Counted from the first letter of the stretch, positions 46,294 through 56,248 are shown. The stretch: 64,000 nt of DNA from Legionella fallonii LLAP-10 (GCF_000953135.1 NZ_LN614827.1:1827001-1891000); one strand, 5' to 3'. The notes: a model not told the origin generated them from the letters alone. Made by a program: numbers and translations.

Positions 46294-47139
46294 TTAAGAT
46301 AACTCTTTTTTAGACGCTAGCAACAACAGCTTATCAAGCAGTCTTGTAGTTAAAATTCTCTTTAAAAAAATAAATAAGTAGGTTGGAAATGTGACTGGAT
46401 ATTTGGCTTTGGGTTTTTTAGCCTCTATCGCATGGATTAATTTCTTTATTACTGCCTCTGGTTTTTTAGTGAATATTGAATCCGATTTTACCTGCTTATA
46501 GCTAGAAAGCATGGTTTGATATTGTTTTTTAAAAAAACTATTGTCCATGTCTATATTCTGTAATGTTCCATCAACTACATTATCTCTAAATCGACTTTCT
46601 ATAGGCCCAGGTTCTACTGTAATCACAGGAATATTAGCAGCATGCAATTCTAATCTTAATGTATCGCTTAATCCTTCAACAGCATATTTCGACGCATTGT
46701 ATGCCCCACGAAAAGGCATGCTAATTAAACCTAATACTGAACTAATATTAATTATGCGTCCCTGCCCTTGTTGGCGCATTACAGGGATGGCCAGATTAGT
46801 CAACTCCATCAAGCCAAACACATTAGTTTCAAATTGTTGGCGTAGAGTATTCCTCGAAATATCCTCTAAAGCCCCTGCTTGCCCATAACCAGCATTATTA
46901 ATCAAAACATCCAGTTGTCCTGATGTTCTGCTTAAAAACTGAGTAAATCCCTCTCGAATTGATGCAGAGTCATTTACATCTAAAAGAAGCGTTTCAACCC
47001 CCATAGACGATAGCTTTTCCACATCGGCCATTTTCCGGCAAGAAGCAATAACCCTATGCCCTCTTTTCTGCAAAGCAAAAGCAGTGTCAAAACCTATGCC
47101 ACTAGAGCAGCCAGTGATTAAAATAATTTTATTACTCAT
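46294..47139 (-). CDS. Short-chain dehydrogenase/reductase
   Basis: This 281-aa classical SDR has the nucleotide motif TGCSSGIG (9-16), NNAG (81-84), a catalytic Ser in ISSVLG, and YNASK with Tyr147 and Lys151. Residues ~190-281 form the substrate lobe with a basic tail. The family oxidises or reduces alcohols and carbonyls with NAD(P), and the substrate cannot be told. It stands alone and is divergent from the Tyr-rich secreted protein. Confidence 0.9.
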   Translation of the reverse strand: MSNKIILITGCSSGIGFDTAFALQKRGHRVIASCRKMADVEKLSSMGVETLLLDVNDSASIREGFTQFLSRTSGQLDVLINNAGYGQAGALEDISRNTLRQQFETNVFGLMELTNLAIPVMRQQGQGRIINISSVLGLISMPFRGAYNASKYAVEGLSDTLRLELHAANIPVITVEPGPIESRFRDNVVDGTLQNIDMDNSFFKKQYQTMLSSYKQVKSDSIFTKKPEAVIKKLIHAIEAKKPKAKYPVTFPTYLFIFLKRILTTRLLDKLLLLASKKELS

Positions 47140-47321
47140 TTCTTAAGCCTTATGAGCTTATGGGATCAGGGTAGTCATCCTACTCTAGAATCATTCATTT
47201 TGCAGCAATTGGCTATGAAGATAAAGTGAACCAAAAAAGACCAGTAAGGGCAAATTCAACCCTGGTTTGTTAAAACTCATCTATACTGAGGGTGATACAA
47301 CAAGAAAAAAAGGAATGCATC

Positions 47322-47663
47322 ATGGAAGGAATATCCGTTAGAGATAATAAATTGATGCCCGTATTTCTCGCTTGCGCTCTATTATTTACTAGTATCTTCT
47401 ACAGCAATTATGTCCATGCAAACAATGCATCATCTCCCCCTGGCACACAATTAGCGTATTTCGTGGGATACCATAGTTACTATGGTGCGTATTACCCAGG
47501 CTATGGAGAATACTACCCTGGCTATGTTTATTACAGGACAAGAAACTATCACCGCGCCTACTGGACTCACTGGATACGCATTGGGTACGCCTGCCGTCAA
47601 AAATGTCTTATAAATCGTTGGAATGGTAGGGTTGTCCGTTGCGTTCGCCGTTGTTATGACTAG
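47322..47663 (+). CDS. Small Tyr-rich secreted protein
   Basis: This 113-aa protein starts at 47322, with AAGGA nine bases upstream. A signal segment (~residues 10-33) ends near VHA. A Tyr/Gly-rich stretch follows (YYGAYYPGYGEYYPGYVYY), and then a C-terminal part with four cysteines (ACRQKC ... RCVRRC) that could form two disulfides. The family is not recognised. A strong terminator follows directly. It is likely exported; its function is unknown. Confidence 0.6.
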   Translation: MEGISVRDNKLMPVFLACALLFTSIFYSNYVHANNASSPPGTQLAYFVGYHSYYGAYYPGYGEYYPGYVYYRTRNYHRAYWTHWIRIGYACRQKCLINRWNGRVVRCVRRCYD

Positions 47664-47676
47664 ACTGTTAACCCAT

Positions 47677-47712
47677 AAATAAGGTTGGATTGAATCCAGC
47701 CTTATTTATTTT
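47677..47712 (+). terminator. Rho-independent terminator of the Tyr-rich protein gene
   Basis: A 14-bp stem (47677-47690 with 47694-47707, one G-T pair) has a 3-base loop and is followed by a T-run. The right arm overlaps the stop codon of the convergent RasGEF-like gene. Confidence 0.85.
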
Positions 47713-48841
47713 TTAGGCAGCTGGGTGTAAATATAAGCCCCCAATAATTATCTTCAGTCACGCCTTTTCTTTTCCATAAAGAAGGTAATAACTTATGGCT
47801 GTACAACTTTGAAGAGCTACCATTTCGTTTCAAAGATGAATTAGAGTCTAACATGTCGTCATTCTCCTTTTGTTTATCAAATCGATCCTTAACCCGTTGA
47901 TAAGTTTGGTCGACATGAGATGGCAAAGATTTCAATGGTTGTTTTTGCTCTTTTGCTACTCCAACTAATAAATCGTCGCGCTGTTGAAACCGGCTAGCAA
48001 GAGCAAGCTTAATTTTTTTTAAGTTCTTAGCAATTTCGACTCGTTGCTCTTGTAGCTCTTGTATTATCGTCTCTTTTCCATAAGACTCTTTAATAGTTTT
48101 TTTTATTTTATTTATTTGAGTAGCGAGTTGCTTATTTTGATGCTTCAAAAGCAACTCCTGTCCTCTTAAACCTTCTATGGACTCATTTAACATAGCAATG
48201 GCATGATAATTAAATATCATTGGGGAGAAATCGGCCTCATTCTGATGTAATTTTATATATCGCCTTAAAGCTCTATGATTTCCATCTGGTTTATTCATTT
48301 CACAGAATTGATTATAGTTTTCACGAATACAGTGTGGTAGACCATTAATTAAATCAGGTCTGGCAATTAATTGCATATTAACAGAAATCAGCATAAATCC
48401 TTCGTAACAATGGCGTTTGAGGAGAATATTTGCGATTTCTATCCAGCGACGAAAAGCATTTAGTTCTGCATCTGGATTATCTCTGTGCCGCTGAATGTCG
48501 TTTTTAAGAAAGAATTCGAGTTGTTCTCTTAATTGAAAATAATTAAGTTGCATGGCACTTGCTTTTTCTCTCCGCTCAAAACCACTGGGTTCCTTAAACT
48601 CATCTAAGCTCAAACCTTGATAAACCTCCCTTAATTTGTAATCAATAAGTTGAGCATAACTAGTGACTATATAATTCTCTATATACGAATACAGTGCTTG
48701 GTTTTTATTACTACCCGCAATAGATTTCTGCATTTTATGGTCGATAATGATGCTATCCATCTTTTCTGAAGCGAGTGGCTGTTGCCAAAATAATTGATTG
48801 CCTTCTTGAGACAACCAATTGCGAAAAGCAAAACGAGACAT
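47702..48841 (-). CDS. RasGEF-domain-like protein, candidate effector
   Basis: This 379-aa soluble protein was set to start at 48841 because GGGAG lies nine bases upstream. Residues ~95-220 resemble the catalytic half of a RasGEF (CDC25) domain. FRRWIEIANILLKRHCYEGFM matches the conserved RW-x-x-VA helix. Then come SVNMQLIARPDLINGLP, a YNQFCEMNKPDGNHRALRRYI block and SPMIFNYHAIAML, which mirror eukaryotic exchange factors. A coiled-coil stretch (~235-285) and a basic tail follow. Eukaryotic-like RasGEF proteins occur among Legionella effectors (LegG2). It follows the FliK-like gene by 44 bases. The terminal residues lack a strong acidic block, so export is uncertain. Confidence 0.7.
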   Translation of the reverse strand: MSRFAFRNWLSQEGNQLFWQQPLASEKMDSIIIDHKMQKSIAGSNKNQALYSYIENYIVTSYAQLIDYKLREVYQGLSLDEFKEPSGFERREKASAMQLNYFQLREQLEFFLKNDIQRHRDNPDAELNAFRRWIEIANILLKRHCYEGFMLISVNMQLIARPDLINGLPHCIRENYNQFCEMNKPDGNHRALRRYIKLHQNEADFSPMIFNYHAIAMLNESIEGLRGQELLLKHQNKQLATQINKIKKTIKESYGKETIIQELQEQRVEIAKNLKKIKLALASRFQQRDDLLVGVAKEQKQPLKSLPSHVDQTYQRVKDRFDKQKENDDMLDSNSSLKRNGSSSKLYSHKLLPSLWKRKGVTEDNYWGLIFTPSCLKNK

Positions 48842-48885
48842 TGTTGTAAACTCCCTTTTCAACAATTAAATTAAAAGTAATATTG

Positions 48886-50205
48886 CTATGCAAAGTAATC
48901 TATTAATCCATCCCGTGTTTTTTTAGCTAAAGGAGCTGCTTGAACTTCATCCTCAATGTTCACGGCTGTTACTTCCTCAGAACCATGATTATTTTCAGAA
49001 AATTGGCGGGAACCATCATCAGAACCGACATAAACATCTGATAAATTTAATCCTTGTTCAGCCATCATCTCTCTTAATCTAGGTAAAGCCTGATCTACAA
49101 TATCACATACATGACTATTATGACTGTGTATACTAACTGAAGCTGAATCTTTTACGACTTTGATGCTAATTTCTAGAGGGCCTAAATCTTCCGGATGTAT
49201 TTTGATTAAAGCGCTTTTGATTCCTTGATGCCCTAACCAAACGATGTTTTCAGAAAATTTTTCTACCCATTGAGAATCACTAATGTCAATTGGAATGTCA
49301 AGAGATTTAGTTTCTGCATTGTCAATTAAAGGCTGATTTTCATTAGCAAAATCTATCTCTGGCTGCGCAATATTTTGCGCATTTGTCAGAGTTAAGTTTT
49401 CTATTTTTTGCTCTTGTTTAATCTCTGGCTTAATCGAAAAGGGATTGGAACGAAGCTCTGCCTGTAACAGGTTAGATGAATCATCCGTTGAATTAATAAA
49501 TAATTTATCTCTGGAAGAATCAGCAGCTTGCTCGTTGCTAACCGGCTCATGATTAAGGGGCATTTCTTTTTTTAATACTAGCTCAGTTAACTCCTCACTT
49601 CCCTCGATAAACTCCTCTACCTCAGGCGAAAAATCCTGAGCTAAAGTGTCTAATGCCTCCATTGATTCCGTTAAAGAAATAAAAGAAATAGGTGATGGTG
49701 GTTGAAAGTTTTCAGAATTGATCCAGGCTATAGCCACGTTATTTTCTAAGGCACCTAAAGGTAATTGTTCGAGTTCTGTATTCAATTTGATTGCATTTGA
49801 ATTATCGGGTAAAAGCGGCATCTCATCTGAATGAAATTTAAAACCAGTAGACTGTTTATCCTCATGAGTTGTCGTGATATCCACATTAATTATCGGCTTG
49901 TCTTGTTCAGCTCTTCGGGCTTCTTCTTTAACATCGTCTGTTCCGATTACTTTATTTTCTTGAGTTTGGGTATTTAAGTTAAGAGCATTTGATTCTGAAA
50001 TACATTCGTTAGGTTTAGTCTCATTTTTTTCTGGATTATTTGCCAATATGTCTGCAAAAAGCAAAACAAAAGAAGAGGGATCAACCGAGTTATCTTGATC
50101 ATTGTTAAATTCTACAGAGGGCTCTGAGTCAGAAAGCTCTTGGGTCGTTACGGATGATTCTAAAAACGAATTAGAATTAAAAATAAAATGGGTCAAATCA
50201 AGCAT
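48886..50205 (-). CDS. fliK: FliK-like flagellar hook-length control protein
   Basis: This 439-aa protein was set to start at 50205, with AAGGAG seven bases upstream. Residues 1-~300 are low-complexity, rich in Glu, Asn, Ser and Gln. The C-terminal ~110 residues match the FliK hook domain: SQWVEKFSENIVWLGHQGIKSALIKIHPEDLGPLEISI, then VSIHSHNSHVCDIVDQALPRLREMMAEQGLNL. FliK measures hook length and switches export substrate. No other flagellar gene is in the window. It is cotranscribed with the RasGEF-like gene. The symbol rests on the domain only; a second FliK-like protein elsewhere is possible. Confidence 0.8.
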   Translation of the reverse strand: MLDLTHFIFNSNSFLESSVTTQELSDSEPSVEFNNDQDNSVDPSSFVLLFADILANNPEKNETKPNECISESNALNLNTQTQENKVIGTDDVKEEARRAEQDKPIINVDITTTHEDKQSTGFKFHSDEMPLLPDNSNAIKLNTELEQLPLGALENNVAIAWINSENFQPPSPISFISLTESMEALDTLAQDFSPEVEEFIEGSEELTELVLKKEMPLNHEPVSNEQAADSSRDKLFINSTDDSSNLLQAELRSNPFSIKPEIKQEQKIENLTLTNAQNIAQPEIDFANENQPLIDNAETKSLDIPIDISDSQWVEKFSENIVWLGHQGIKSALIKIHPEDLGPLEISIKVVKDSASVSIHSHNSHVCDIVDQALPRLREMMAEQGLNLSDVYVGSDDGSRQFSENNHGSEEVTAVNIEDEVQAAPLAKKTRDGLIDYFA

Positions 50206-50367
50206 ATCAATACTCCTTGTAAGTTGATTTCCCTTAAGCAATAACCATACCAATCTTTAAGATTGTTAAAAAATATTTCTTCAGCGTAAAGCTGAACTTA
50301 AAGTCTATGGCGCTTTTAAAACTAATGCTAGCCTTTGCGCCCACAAAATTAATATGGGAATAAAATT

Positions 50368-51000
50368 ATGCCGAGTTTGTTATTTTCTTCTACAGTAACG
50401 AAGCCATCGATAGAGCAAAGAATAAAACAAGCTAAAGACTTATTGAAAAGCATTGAGCCAACAAGGACAAAACATTTTCTTTTATTGTTACAGCAACGTA
50501 TCAATGATTTTGAAGGCGAATTATTGAGTAATGAAATTAGCTCCTCTGAAAAAGAATCAATACTAGAACAATATGATCGATTTGCTCAGACCATACTCCG
50601 CTGTTTACAATATCCATCAATCGCCATGTACTTTATCAGTCAGTATCATAAAAATTTTTATTATCCTGTAGGAGTCACAGACGCCAATAAACCTAGTGAA
50701 CTAGACTATGATTTAGCAATAGCGTCAATGAGTCTGGGTATTAGTTTACTAATAAGTTCTATTATGGTGTTTATTTGCACTCCCGCCATCGGAGCAATAA
50801 TGCTTGCAGTAGGTGTTATCTTATTATTTCCCAGTTGCTATTCACTACTGACTCCTAACTCACCCGACACTATAAAAAAGATAGAGGAAGAAAAAGTATT
50901 GTTTCAAATAGGCGCACAAATAATAAAACCTGACCTAGTCGTTGAAGAAGCAGATATAGATGATATTTTTGTAGAACCTAGTTTAGTATGTTGTCCTTAA
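50368..51000 (+). CDS. Two-helix membrane protein with acidic C-terminus
   Basis: This 210-aa protein has a helical, charged N-terminal ~110 residues, then two adjacent hydrophobic helices (116-136 and 139-160) as a hairpin. A cytoplasmic-type tail follows, with an acidic stretch ([14 protein letters not shown], 191-204) and a CCP end. GGGAA lies ~8 bases before the ATG. The hairpin plus acidic C-terminus is common in Legionella membrane effectors, but the family is not recognised. It is divergent from the FliK-like gene and directly upstream of acnA. Confidence 0.65.
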   Translation: MPSLLFSSTVTKPSIEQRIKQAKDLLKSIEPTRTKHFLLLLQQRINDFEGELLSNEISSSEKESILEQYDRFAQTILRCLQYPSIAMYFISQYHKNFYYPVGVTDANKPSELDYDLAIASMSLGISLLISSIMVFICTPAIGAIMLAVGVILLFPSCYSLLTPNSPDTIKKIEEEKVLFQIGAQIIKPDLVVEEADIDDIFVEPSLVCCP

Positions 51001-51085
51001 TTTTCCCCTCCTTAATTCACTAAGAACTCATGATAATTTGCTAAATATAAGCTATGATTATGTTTTTGGATTTTGGAGTACTTTT

Positions 51086-53761
51086 ATGAAAGTAGGTCAT
51101 GACAGTTTATCAACCAAACGTCAATTAAATGTTGATGGTAAAACCTATAACTATTACAGCTTGAAAGAAGCTGAACAGAAAAATTTTAAAGGAATCAGCC
51201 GGCTTCCCTATTCGTTAAAGGTGCTTTTTGAAAATTTACTTCGTTTTGAAGACGGTACCACGGTTACAACAACAGATATCAAAGCGATTGCTGATTGGTT
51301 ACAAGCTAAAACCTCTCAACATGAAATTGCGTTTAGACCCGCTCGAGTGTTGATGCAAGACTTTACTGGCGTTCCCGCTGTTGTCGATCTAGCCGCTATG
51401 CGTACCGCTATAGTAAAGATGGGAGGTAAGCCCGATAAAATTTCTCCCTTATCTCCAGTTGATTTAGTAATAGACCACTCAGTAATGGTTGATAAGTTTG
51501 GAACTAAAGACGCTCTTGAAATAAACACTGAAATTGAAATGGAGCGTAATAATGAGCGTTATGAATTCTTACGTTGGGGACAAAAAGCATTCTCTAACTT
51601 TCAGGTAGTTCCTCCGGGTACAGGAATATGTCACCAAGTTAACTTGGAATACTTAGCTAAAACAATCTGGAGCAGTGAGGATGAAGGCCATTTATATGCT
51701 TATCCTGATACCTTAGTAGGTACAGACTCTCACACCACGATGGTTAATGGCCTAGGTGTGCTAGGCTGGGGGGTTGGTGGGATCGAGGCCGAAGCTGCCA
51801 TGTTAGGGCAGCCTGTTTCCATGTTAATTCCAGAAGTCATAGGCTTTAAATTAACAGGAAAATTAAAAGAAGGCATTACAGCAACCGACTTGGTACTAAC
51901 AGTCACTCAAATGCTTAGAAAAAAAGGCGTTGTTGGTAAGTTTGTTGAGTTTTATGGCCCAGGATTAAGTGACTTACCTCTTGCTGATAGAGCAACTATT
52001 TCCAATATGGCCCCAGAATATGGTGCTACCTGTGGATTTTTCCCTATAGATAAAGAAACTATTCGCTATCTTGAATTAACAGGTCGTGACCAACATACCA
52101 TAGCATTAGTTGAAACTTATGCAAAAGAACAAGGTATGTGGTATGACAAAGAAAATGAAGATCCTATTTTTACTGACACCTTACAACTGGATTTAAGTAC
52201 TGTAGAACCCTCTCTTGCAGGCCCTAAAAGACCACAAGATAAAGTTAATTTAAGTTCCTTGCCTGTTGAATTTAATGCTTTTCTAACAGAAACAGGGAAA
52301 GATTCAGAAAAAAACAATGAATTTGAAGTAAAAAATCAAAACTTTAAAATGAAACACGGCAATGTCGTTATCGCCGCAATTACCAGTTGCACCAACACTT
52401 CGAACCCAAGTGTTTTAATGGCTGCAGGGTTAATTGCTAAAAAAGCGATTGAAAAAGGGTTACAACGCAAACCTTGGGTTAAATCTTCTTTAGCTCCTGG
52501 TTCAAAAGTAGTAACTGATTATTTAAAACATGCTGGTTTACAAACTTATTTGGATCAATTGGGATTCAACCTCGTAGGTTATGGTTGTACTACTTGTATC
52601 GGTAACTCAGGCCCTCTGCCTGATGCCATTGCTCATAGCATTGCAGATAATGATTTAGTTGTCTCTGCGGTTCTTTCTGGTAACCGTAATTTTGAAGGAC
52701 GCGTACATCCGCAAGTTAGAGCGAACTGGCTTGCTTCTCCACCTTTAGTAGTTGCTTATGCATTAAGCGGAACAACATGTATGGATCTAAGCAAAGATCC
52801 ATTAGGTAAAGACAATAAAGGAAATGACGTTTATCTAAAAGATATTTGGCCTTCTAATGCCGAAGTTGCAGCAGAAGTCGCTAAGGTAACCGGCGGCATG
52901 TTCCGCAAAGAATACGCTGACGTATTCAAAGGCGATGCTCATTGGCAAGCAATTAAAACTAGTACTGGAAAAACTTACGAATGGAATGCGGATTCAACTT
53001 ACATTCAGCATCCCCCATTCTTTGATAATCTAAAAGCAGAGCCTGCTCCAATTAAATCCATAAAGGATGCTTATATATTAGCCCTGTTTGGTGACTCAAT
53101 TACCACTGATCATATTTCTCCTGCTGGATCAATTAAGGCAAGCTCCCCTGCGGGCTTATATTTAAAATCCAAAGGAGTCAGTGAGAAAGATTTTAACTCT
53201 TACGGTTCACGTCGCGGTAATCATGAAATCATGATGCGCGGTACTTTTGCTAATATTCGTATCCGCAATGAAATGACTCCTGGACAAGAGGGTGGTATCA
53301 CTCGCTATATCCCTACTGGCGAAATTATGCCAATTTATGATGCCTCCATGCTTTATCAAGAGAAAAAGCAAGAATTAGTAGTCATTGCGGGTAAAGAGTA
53401 TGGCACTGGCTCATCAAGGGATTGGGCGGCAAAAGGTACTAACTTACTAGGAGTCAAGGCAGTTATTACTGAAAGCTTTGAACGCATTCACCGTTCCAAC
53501 CTAATTGGAATGGGAGTTTTACCTTTACAATTCTGTAATGGCATGACTCGTAAGACTTTATCATTGGAAGGTAATGAGCGAATTAGCATTGATCTTTCAG
53601 ACGCTCTAACTCCTGGCGCAATGATTGCAGTTACCATAGAAAGAGCTAATGGAAAGAAAGAGGAAATTAAGGTTCTATGCCGCATCGATACTGCTGATGA
53701 ATTGGAATACTATAAAAATGGCGGTATTTTGCAATACGTCTTACGTAATTTGTGTGCATAA
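51086..53761 (+). CDS. acnA: Aconitate hydratase A
   Basis: This 891-aa protein has the length of AcnA/IRP1-type aconitase. The 4Fe-4S ligands are Cys435 (TSCTNTSNP), Cys501 and Cys504 ([10 protein letters not shown]), at the same numbers as in E. coli Acn[22 protein letters not shown] and the C-terminal [10 protein letters not shown] motif are present. It interconverts citrate and isocitrate. I chose the ATG at 51086 (GGAG upstream); a frame beginning at 51038 adds 16 residues without support. A strong terminator lies at 53927. Confidence 0.97.
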   Translation: MKVGHDSLSTKRQLNVDGKTYNYYSLKEAEQKNFKGISRLPYSLKVLFENLLRFEDGTTVTTTDIKAIADWLQAKTSQHEIAFRPARVLMQDFTGVPAVVDLAAMRTAIVKMGGKPDKISPLSPVDLVIDHSVMVDKFGTKDALEINTEIEMERNNERYEFLRWGQKAFSNFQVVPPGTGICHQVNLEYLAKTIWSSEDEGHLYAYPDTLVGTDSHTTMVNGLGVLGWGVGGIEAEAAMLGQPVSMLIPEVIGFKLTGKLKEGITATDLVLTVTQMLRKKGVVGKFVEFYGPGLSDLPLADRATISNMAPEYGATCGFFPIDKETIRYLELTGRDQHTIALVETYAKEQGMWYDKENEDPIFTDTLQLDLSTVEPSLAGPKRPQDKVNLSSLPVEFNAFLTETGKDSEKNNEFEVKNQNFKMKHGNVVIAAITSCTNTSNPSVLMAAGLIAKKAIEKGLQRKPWVKSSLAPGSKVVTDYLKHAGLQTYLDQLGFNLVGYGCTTCIGNSGPLPDAIAHSIADNDLVVSAVLSGNRNFEGRVHPQVRANWLASPPLVVAYALSGTTCMDLSKDPLGKDNKGNDVYLKDIWPSNAEVAAEVAKVTGGMFRKEYADVFKGDAHWQAIKTSTGKTYEWNADSTYIQHPPFFDNLKAEPAPIKSIKDAYILALFGDSITTDHISPAGSIKASSPAGLYLKSKGVSEKDFNSYGSRRGNHEIMMRGTFANIRIRNEMTPGQEGGITRYIPTGEIMPIYDASMLYQEKKQELVVIAGKEYGTGSSRDWAAKGTNLLGVKAVITESFERIHRSNLIGMGVLPLQFCNGMTRKTLSLEGNERISIDLSDALTPGAMIAVTIERANGKKEEIKVLCRIDTADELEYYKNGGILQYVLRNLCA

Positions 53762-53821
53762 CATAGATAATGCTCTAATTCGTTGGGTCTTTGGCTTAAT
53801 AGCGCCGCTTTAAGCTTCTGT

Positions 53822-53906
53822 AGCTTGGATTAGCGCAGCATAATCTGGGATTTCAATGCACTGAGCTAGAACATTCCCGTATTACACTGCGCTAATACGG
53901 GCTACG
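53822..53906. repeat. Palindromic repeat, GTAGCxxGG family
   Basis: There are two inverted half-elements. TAGCTTGGATTAGCGCAGCATAATCTGGG lies at 53821-53849. CCCGTATTACACTGCGCTAATACGGGCTACG lies at 53876-53906. The second is itself a palindrome. It follows acnA. Confidence 0.65.
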
Positions 53907-53926
53907 ATGTTCCCTTCTTCTCCTTA

Positions 53927-53960
53927 AACACTGCGGCGCAGAACCGCAGTGTTATCTTTT
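53927..53960 (+). terminator. Terminator downstream of acnA
   Basis: A perfect 10-bp GC-rich stem (AACACTGCGG / CCGCAGTGTT) has a 7-base loop and is followed by ATCTTTT. It lies ~165 bases after the acnA stop, past a palindromic repeat. Confidence 0.8.
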
Positions 53961-54216
53961 ATGATTGAGGTACGCAGCAAGATGGAGCGCTAAACGTAAA
54001 CATTATTTTGTCTAGTCTCCGAAGGAAACAACAACCAAATTATTGTTTTTTTTAAACTAGGATGATACAGTCTTCCGTTACTCAATTATAACGAACCCAA
54101 GTAAATACACCTTGTTATCTATATCAATTTTAATATCTTATATATTCAGTATTGATACTAATAATGCGTTCCGTATTTCTTTCAACTTCCTTCATTTTTC
54201 CCATTAAGGAACAATT

Positions 54217-55599
54217 ATGAATCATTCAAAAAAAGTTCTGAGCGTTTTTTCTTTGGTAATGATTAACATAATTGCGGTAGATAGCCTACGTACATTACCT
54301 ATTAGCGCCAAACTAGGCCTACCATTAATAACTTATTATATTGTTGCGGCCATTACTTTTTTTATCCCGGTAGCGCTCGTTGCAGCAGAGTTAGCCACTG
54401 CTTATCCTAATACAGGTGGTATCTATGTTTGGGTTAGAGAAGCATTCGGCAAACGCGCTGGATTTATTACCATATGGTTACAATGGATATATAACGTCGT
54501 ATGGTATCCGACTATATTAGCTTTTATAGCAGCGACGCTTGCCTATTTAATTGCCCCTGACGTCGCATCCAAGTTATCTAATAACAAATTTTATCTATTA
54601 GGGACTACTCTTAGCTTATTCTGGCTGTTCACTTTATTGAATTGCTTTGGAATGAAGGTCTCAAGCATAGTCAGTATCATTGGAGCCTCAATTGGTACTG
54701 TCTTGCCTATGCTCATTATTATTTTCTTAGGAGCCATTTGGTGTTTTCAAGGTAAACCAATGGCTGTCGATTACCCTAGTTCCTGGTTACCGGATTTTAG
54801 TTCTGTTGGCAATTTATCACTATTTGCAGTGGTATTATTTGGCTTAATTGGCGTTGAAATGTCGGCAGTACATGCTGAAGAAGTGAAAAATCCCCAGAGG
54901 GATTATCCTAAGGCTCTGCTCTATTCGACACTGGTCATTATTTCTACTCTTTCTTTAGGTTCTTTAGCTATCGTTTTTGTTGTTCCTAATGAAAGTTTGA
55001 GTGTAGTGTCTGGGCTTATTGATGCCTATGCCATATTTTTTAATTCTTATCATTTGCCGTGGATGACTCAAGTCATTGCTGTATTAATTATACTTGGCGG
55101 CCTAAGTGGGGTTTCTGCTTGGATTATAGGCCCCACTAAGGGTTTGTTAGTATCCGCCCGAGATGGCTCTTTACCAGCCCGATTTGCTCGTGTGAATCAA
55201 TATGGGGCTCCAGTAACAATTCTTATTACTCAAGCCATTATCTTTTCTATTTTAAGCTCTATTTTTATTTTGCAAGACTCAATCAATGCCGCTTATTGGT
55301 TACTCAGCGATTTGAGCGCACAAATGGCTTTACTGGTTTATGTCATCATGTTTGCCGCAGCAATAAAATTAAGATACAGCAAACCTGATCATCCTCGCGG
55401 ATATATTATCCCAGGAGGCAACATAGTAATGTGGATCGTTTCAGGAACAGGTATTGTTTGTTGTCTAATAGCAATGATTATTGGCTTTGTGCCTCCATCA
55501 CAAATTCCTGTAGGCAATGTTTTTTTCTTTGAGGCATTTTTGATAGGCGGCTTAATTCTTTTTGTGCTCATTCCTTGGCTCTTTGCAAAGAAGCATTAA
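54217..55599 (+). CDS. APC-family amino acid permease (GadC-like)
   Basis: This 460-aa protein has 12 predicted helices. It has VLSVFSLVMINIIAVDSLRTLPISA at the N-terminus, YPNTGGIYVWVREAFGKRAGF, GVEMSAVHAEEVKNPQRDYPKA and the GPTKGLLVSARDGSLP block, typical of glutamate/GABA-type antiporters. AAGGA precedes the ATG. It stands alone between acnA and the putA region; a role in amino acid uptake for a proline/glutamate-using cell is plausible. It is a homologue of the permease at 17308. Confidence 0.9.
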   Translation: MNHSKKVLSVFSLVMINIIAVDSLRTLPISAKLGLPLITYYIVAAITFFIPVALVAAELATAYPNTGGIYVWVREAFGKRAGFITIWLQWIYNVVWYPTILAFIAATLAYLIAPDVASKLSNNKFYLLGTTLSLFWLFTLLNCFGMKVSSIVSIIGASIGTVLPMLIIIFLGAIWCFQGKPMAVDYPSSWLPDFSSVGNLSLFAVVLFGLIGVEMSAVHAEEVKNPQRDYPKALLYSTLVIISTLSLGSLAIVFVVPNESLSVVSGLIDAYAIFFNSYHLPWMTQVIAVLIILGGLSGVSAWIIGPTKGLLVSARDGSLPARFARVNQYGAPVTILITQAIIFSILSSIFILQDSINAAYWLLSDLSAQMALLVYVIMFAAAIKLRYSKPDHPRGYIIPGGNIVMWIVSGTGIVCCLIAMIIGFVPPSQIPVGNVFFFEAFLIGGLILFVLIPWLFAKKH

Positions 55600-55644
55600 G
55601 TTTGTTTCTTTTGCAATCGCATTGAATGTGAATGATAAAATAAA

Positions 55645-55676
55645 TGTAGACGCTGTATTTAAAGACAGCGTCTACA
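55645..55676 (+). terminator. Terminator-like hairpin after the APC permease
   Basis: A perfect 12-bp stem, TGTAGACGCTGT / ACAGCGTCTACA, has an 8-base loop. It lies 45 bases after the permease stop. No T-run follows. Confidence 0.65.
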
Positions 55677-55779
55677 TAGATTATTGAGATCAATCCGCTA
55701 GTCTTGCACCCCTCCCCGAATCAGGTCCGGTACTAGAGCCGTCAAGCCAGGTAAGTTCTCTCTCCCCAACCCTTGTGTT

Positions 55780-55850
55780 ATCCAGAGCGAAGCGAAAATG
55801 CATTGTGCTACATTCAGAAGATCTTTCGTCGCAAGCTCCTCTGGATGACT
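55780..55850. repeat. CTTCGTCGCAAGCTCC element, second copy
   Basis: ATCCAGAGCGAAGCGAAA (55780-55797) pairs imperfectly with TTTCGTCGCAAGCTCCTCTGGAT, ending at 55846. The right arm is nearly identical to 46191-46222. Confidence 0.65.
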
Positions 55851-55883
55851 GCAGCAACTGTATTGATCTGAAGTATCCCCATT

Positions 55884-56060
55884 GATCTGACGTATCCCCA
55901 CAAATTTTGATTAAAGATCGAATTACCGTGGCTTGACCACGGTATCTACAAGAGGGGTAATTGAAGAAATAAAGGTGATTTAATAATGCAACCTGTGGAT
56001 ACCGTGGTCAAGCCACGGTAATTCGAGAGAAGTTATAATTCGGTGGGGATACCTCAGATC
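55884..56060. repeat. Nested palindromic element (MITE/REP-like)
   Basis: The outer arms GATCTGACGTATCCCCA (55884-55900) and TGGGGATACCTCAGATC (56044-56060) pair with one mismatch. Inside, 55919-55946 and 55998-56025 are perfect 28-bp inverted repeats. Each contains its own palindrome, TACCGTGG/CCACGGTA. A partial tandem duplicate of the left outer arm lies at 55864-55880. There is no coding capacity. Confidence 0.8.
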
Positions 56061-56083
56061 TTGATGGAGAGGACAATATTTAG

Positions 56084-56158
56084 ATAGCACGAAAGAAACG
56101 CTCCCTCGCCCGCGTGAGATATTTTGATTAAAACCAAATAATCAAAGGAGAGATAGCC
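56084..56158 (-). repeat. MITE-like repeat, partial reversed copy
   Basis: GCACGAAAGAAACGCTCCCTCGCCCGCG is the reverse complement of the interior of the 36587 element with a few changes. It is followed by TTTTGATTAAAACC. Neither terminal inverted repeat is intact. Confidence 0.55.
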
Positions 56159-56190
56159 TTAGAAAGATATTACGCTCTTAGCTTGGCGGC

Positions 56191-56212
56191 TGTGGGCCTT
56201 GTAGGCCCAACC
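56191..56212. repeat. Short GGGCCT palindrome near putA
   Basis: TGTGGGCCTTGTAGGCCCAACCTA contains GGGCCT/AGGCCC around TGT. It belongs with the repeats at 32706 and 36841 and may serve as the putA 3' hairpin. Confidence 0.5.
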
Positions 56213-56248
56213 TAAAGAAAGCCACCAAGAAATAATTTATTGCTCCAA

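Noticed and set aside
55600..56248. Insertion sequence remnant
   Set aside because: No transposase fragment in any frame; the region is fully explained by palindromic repeats.
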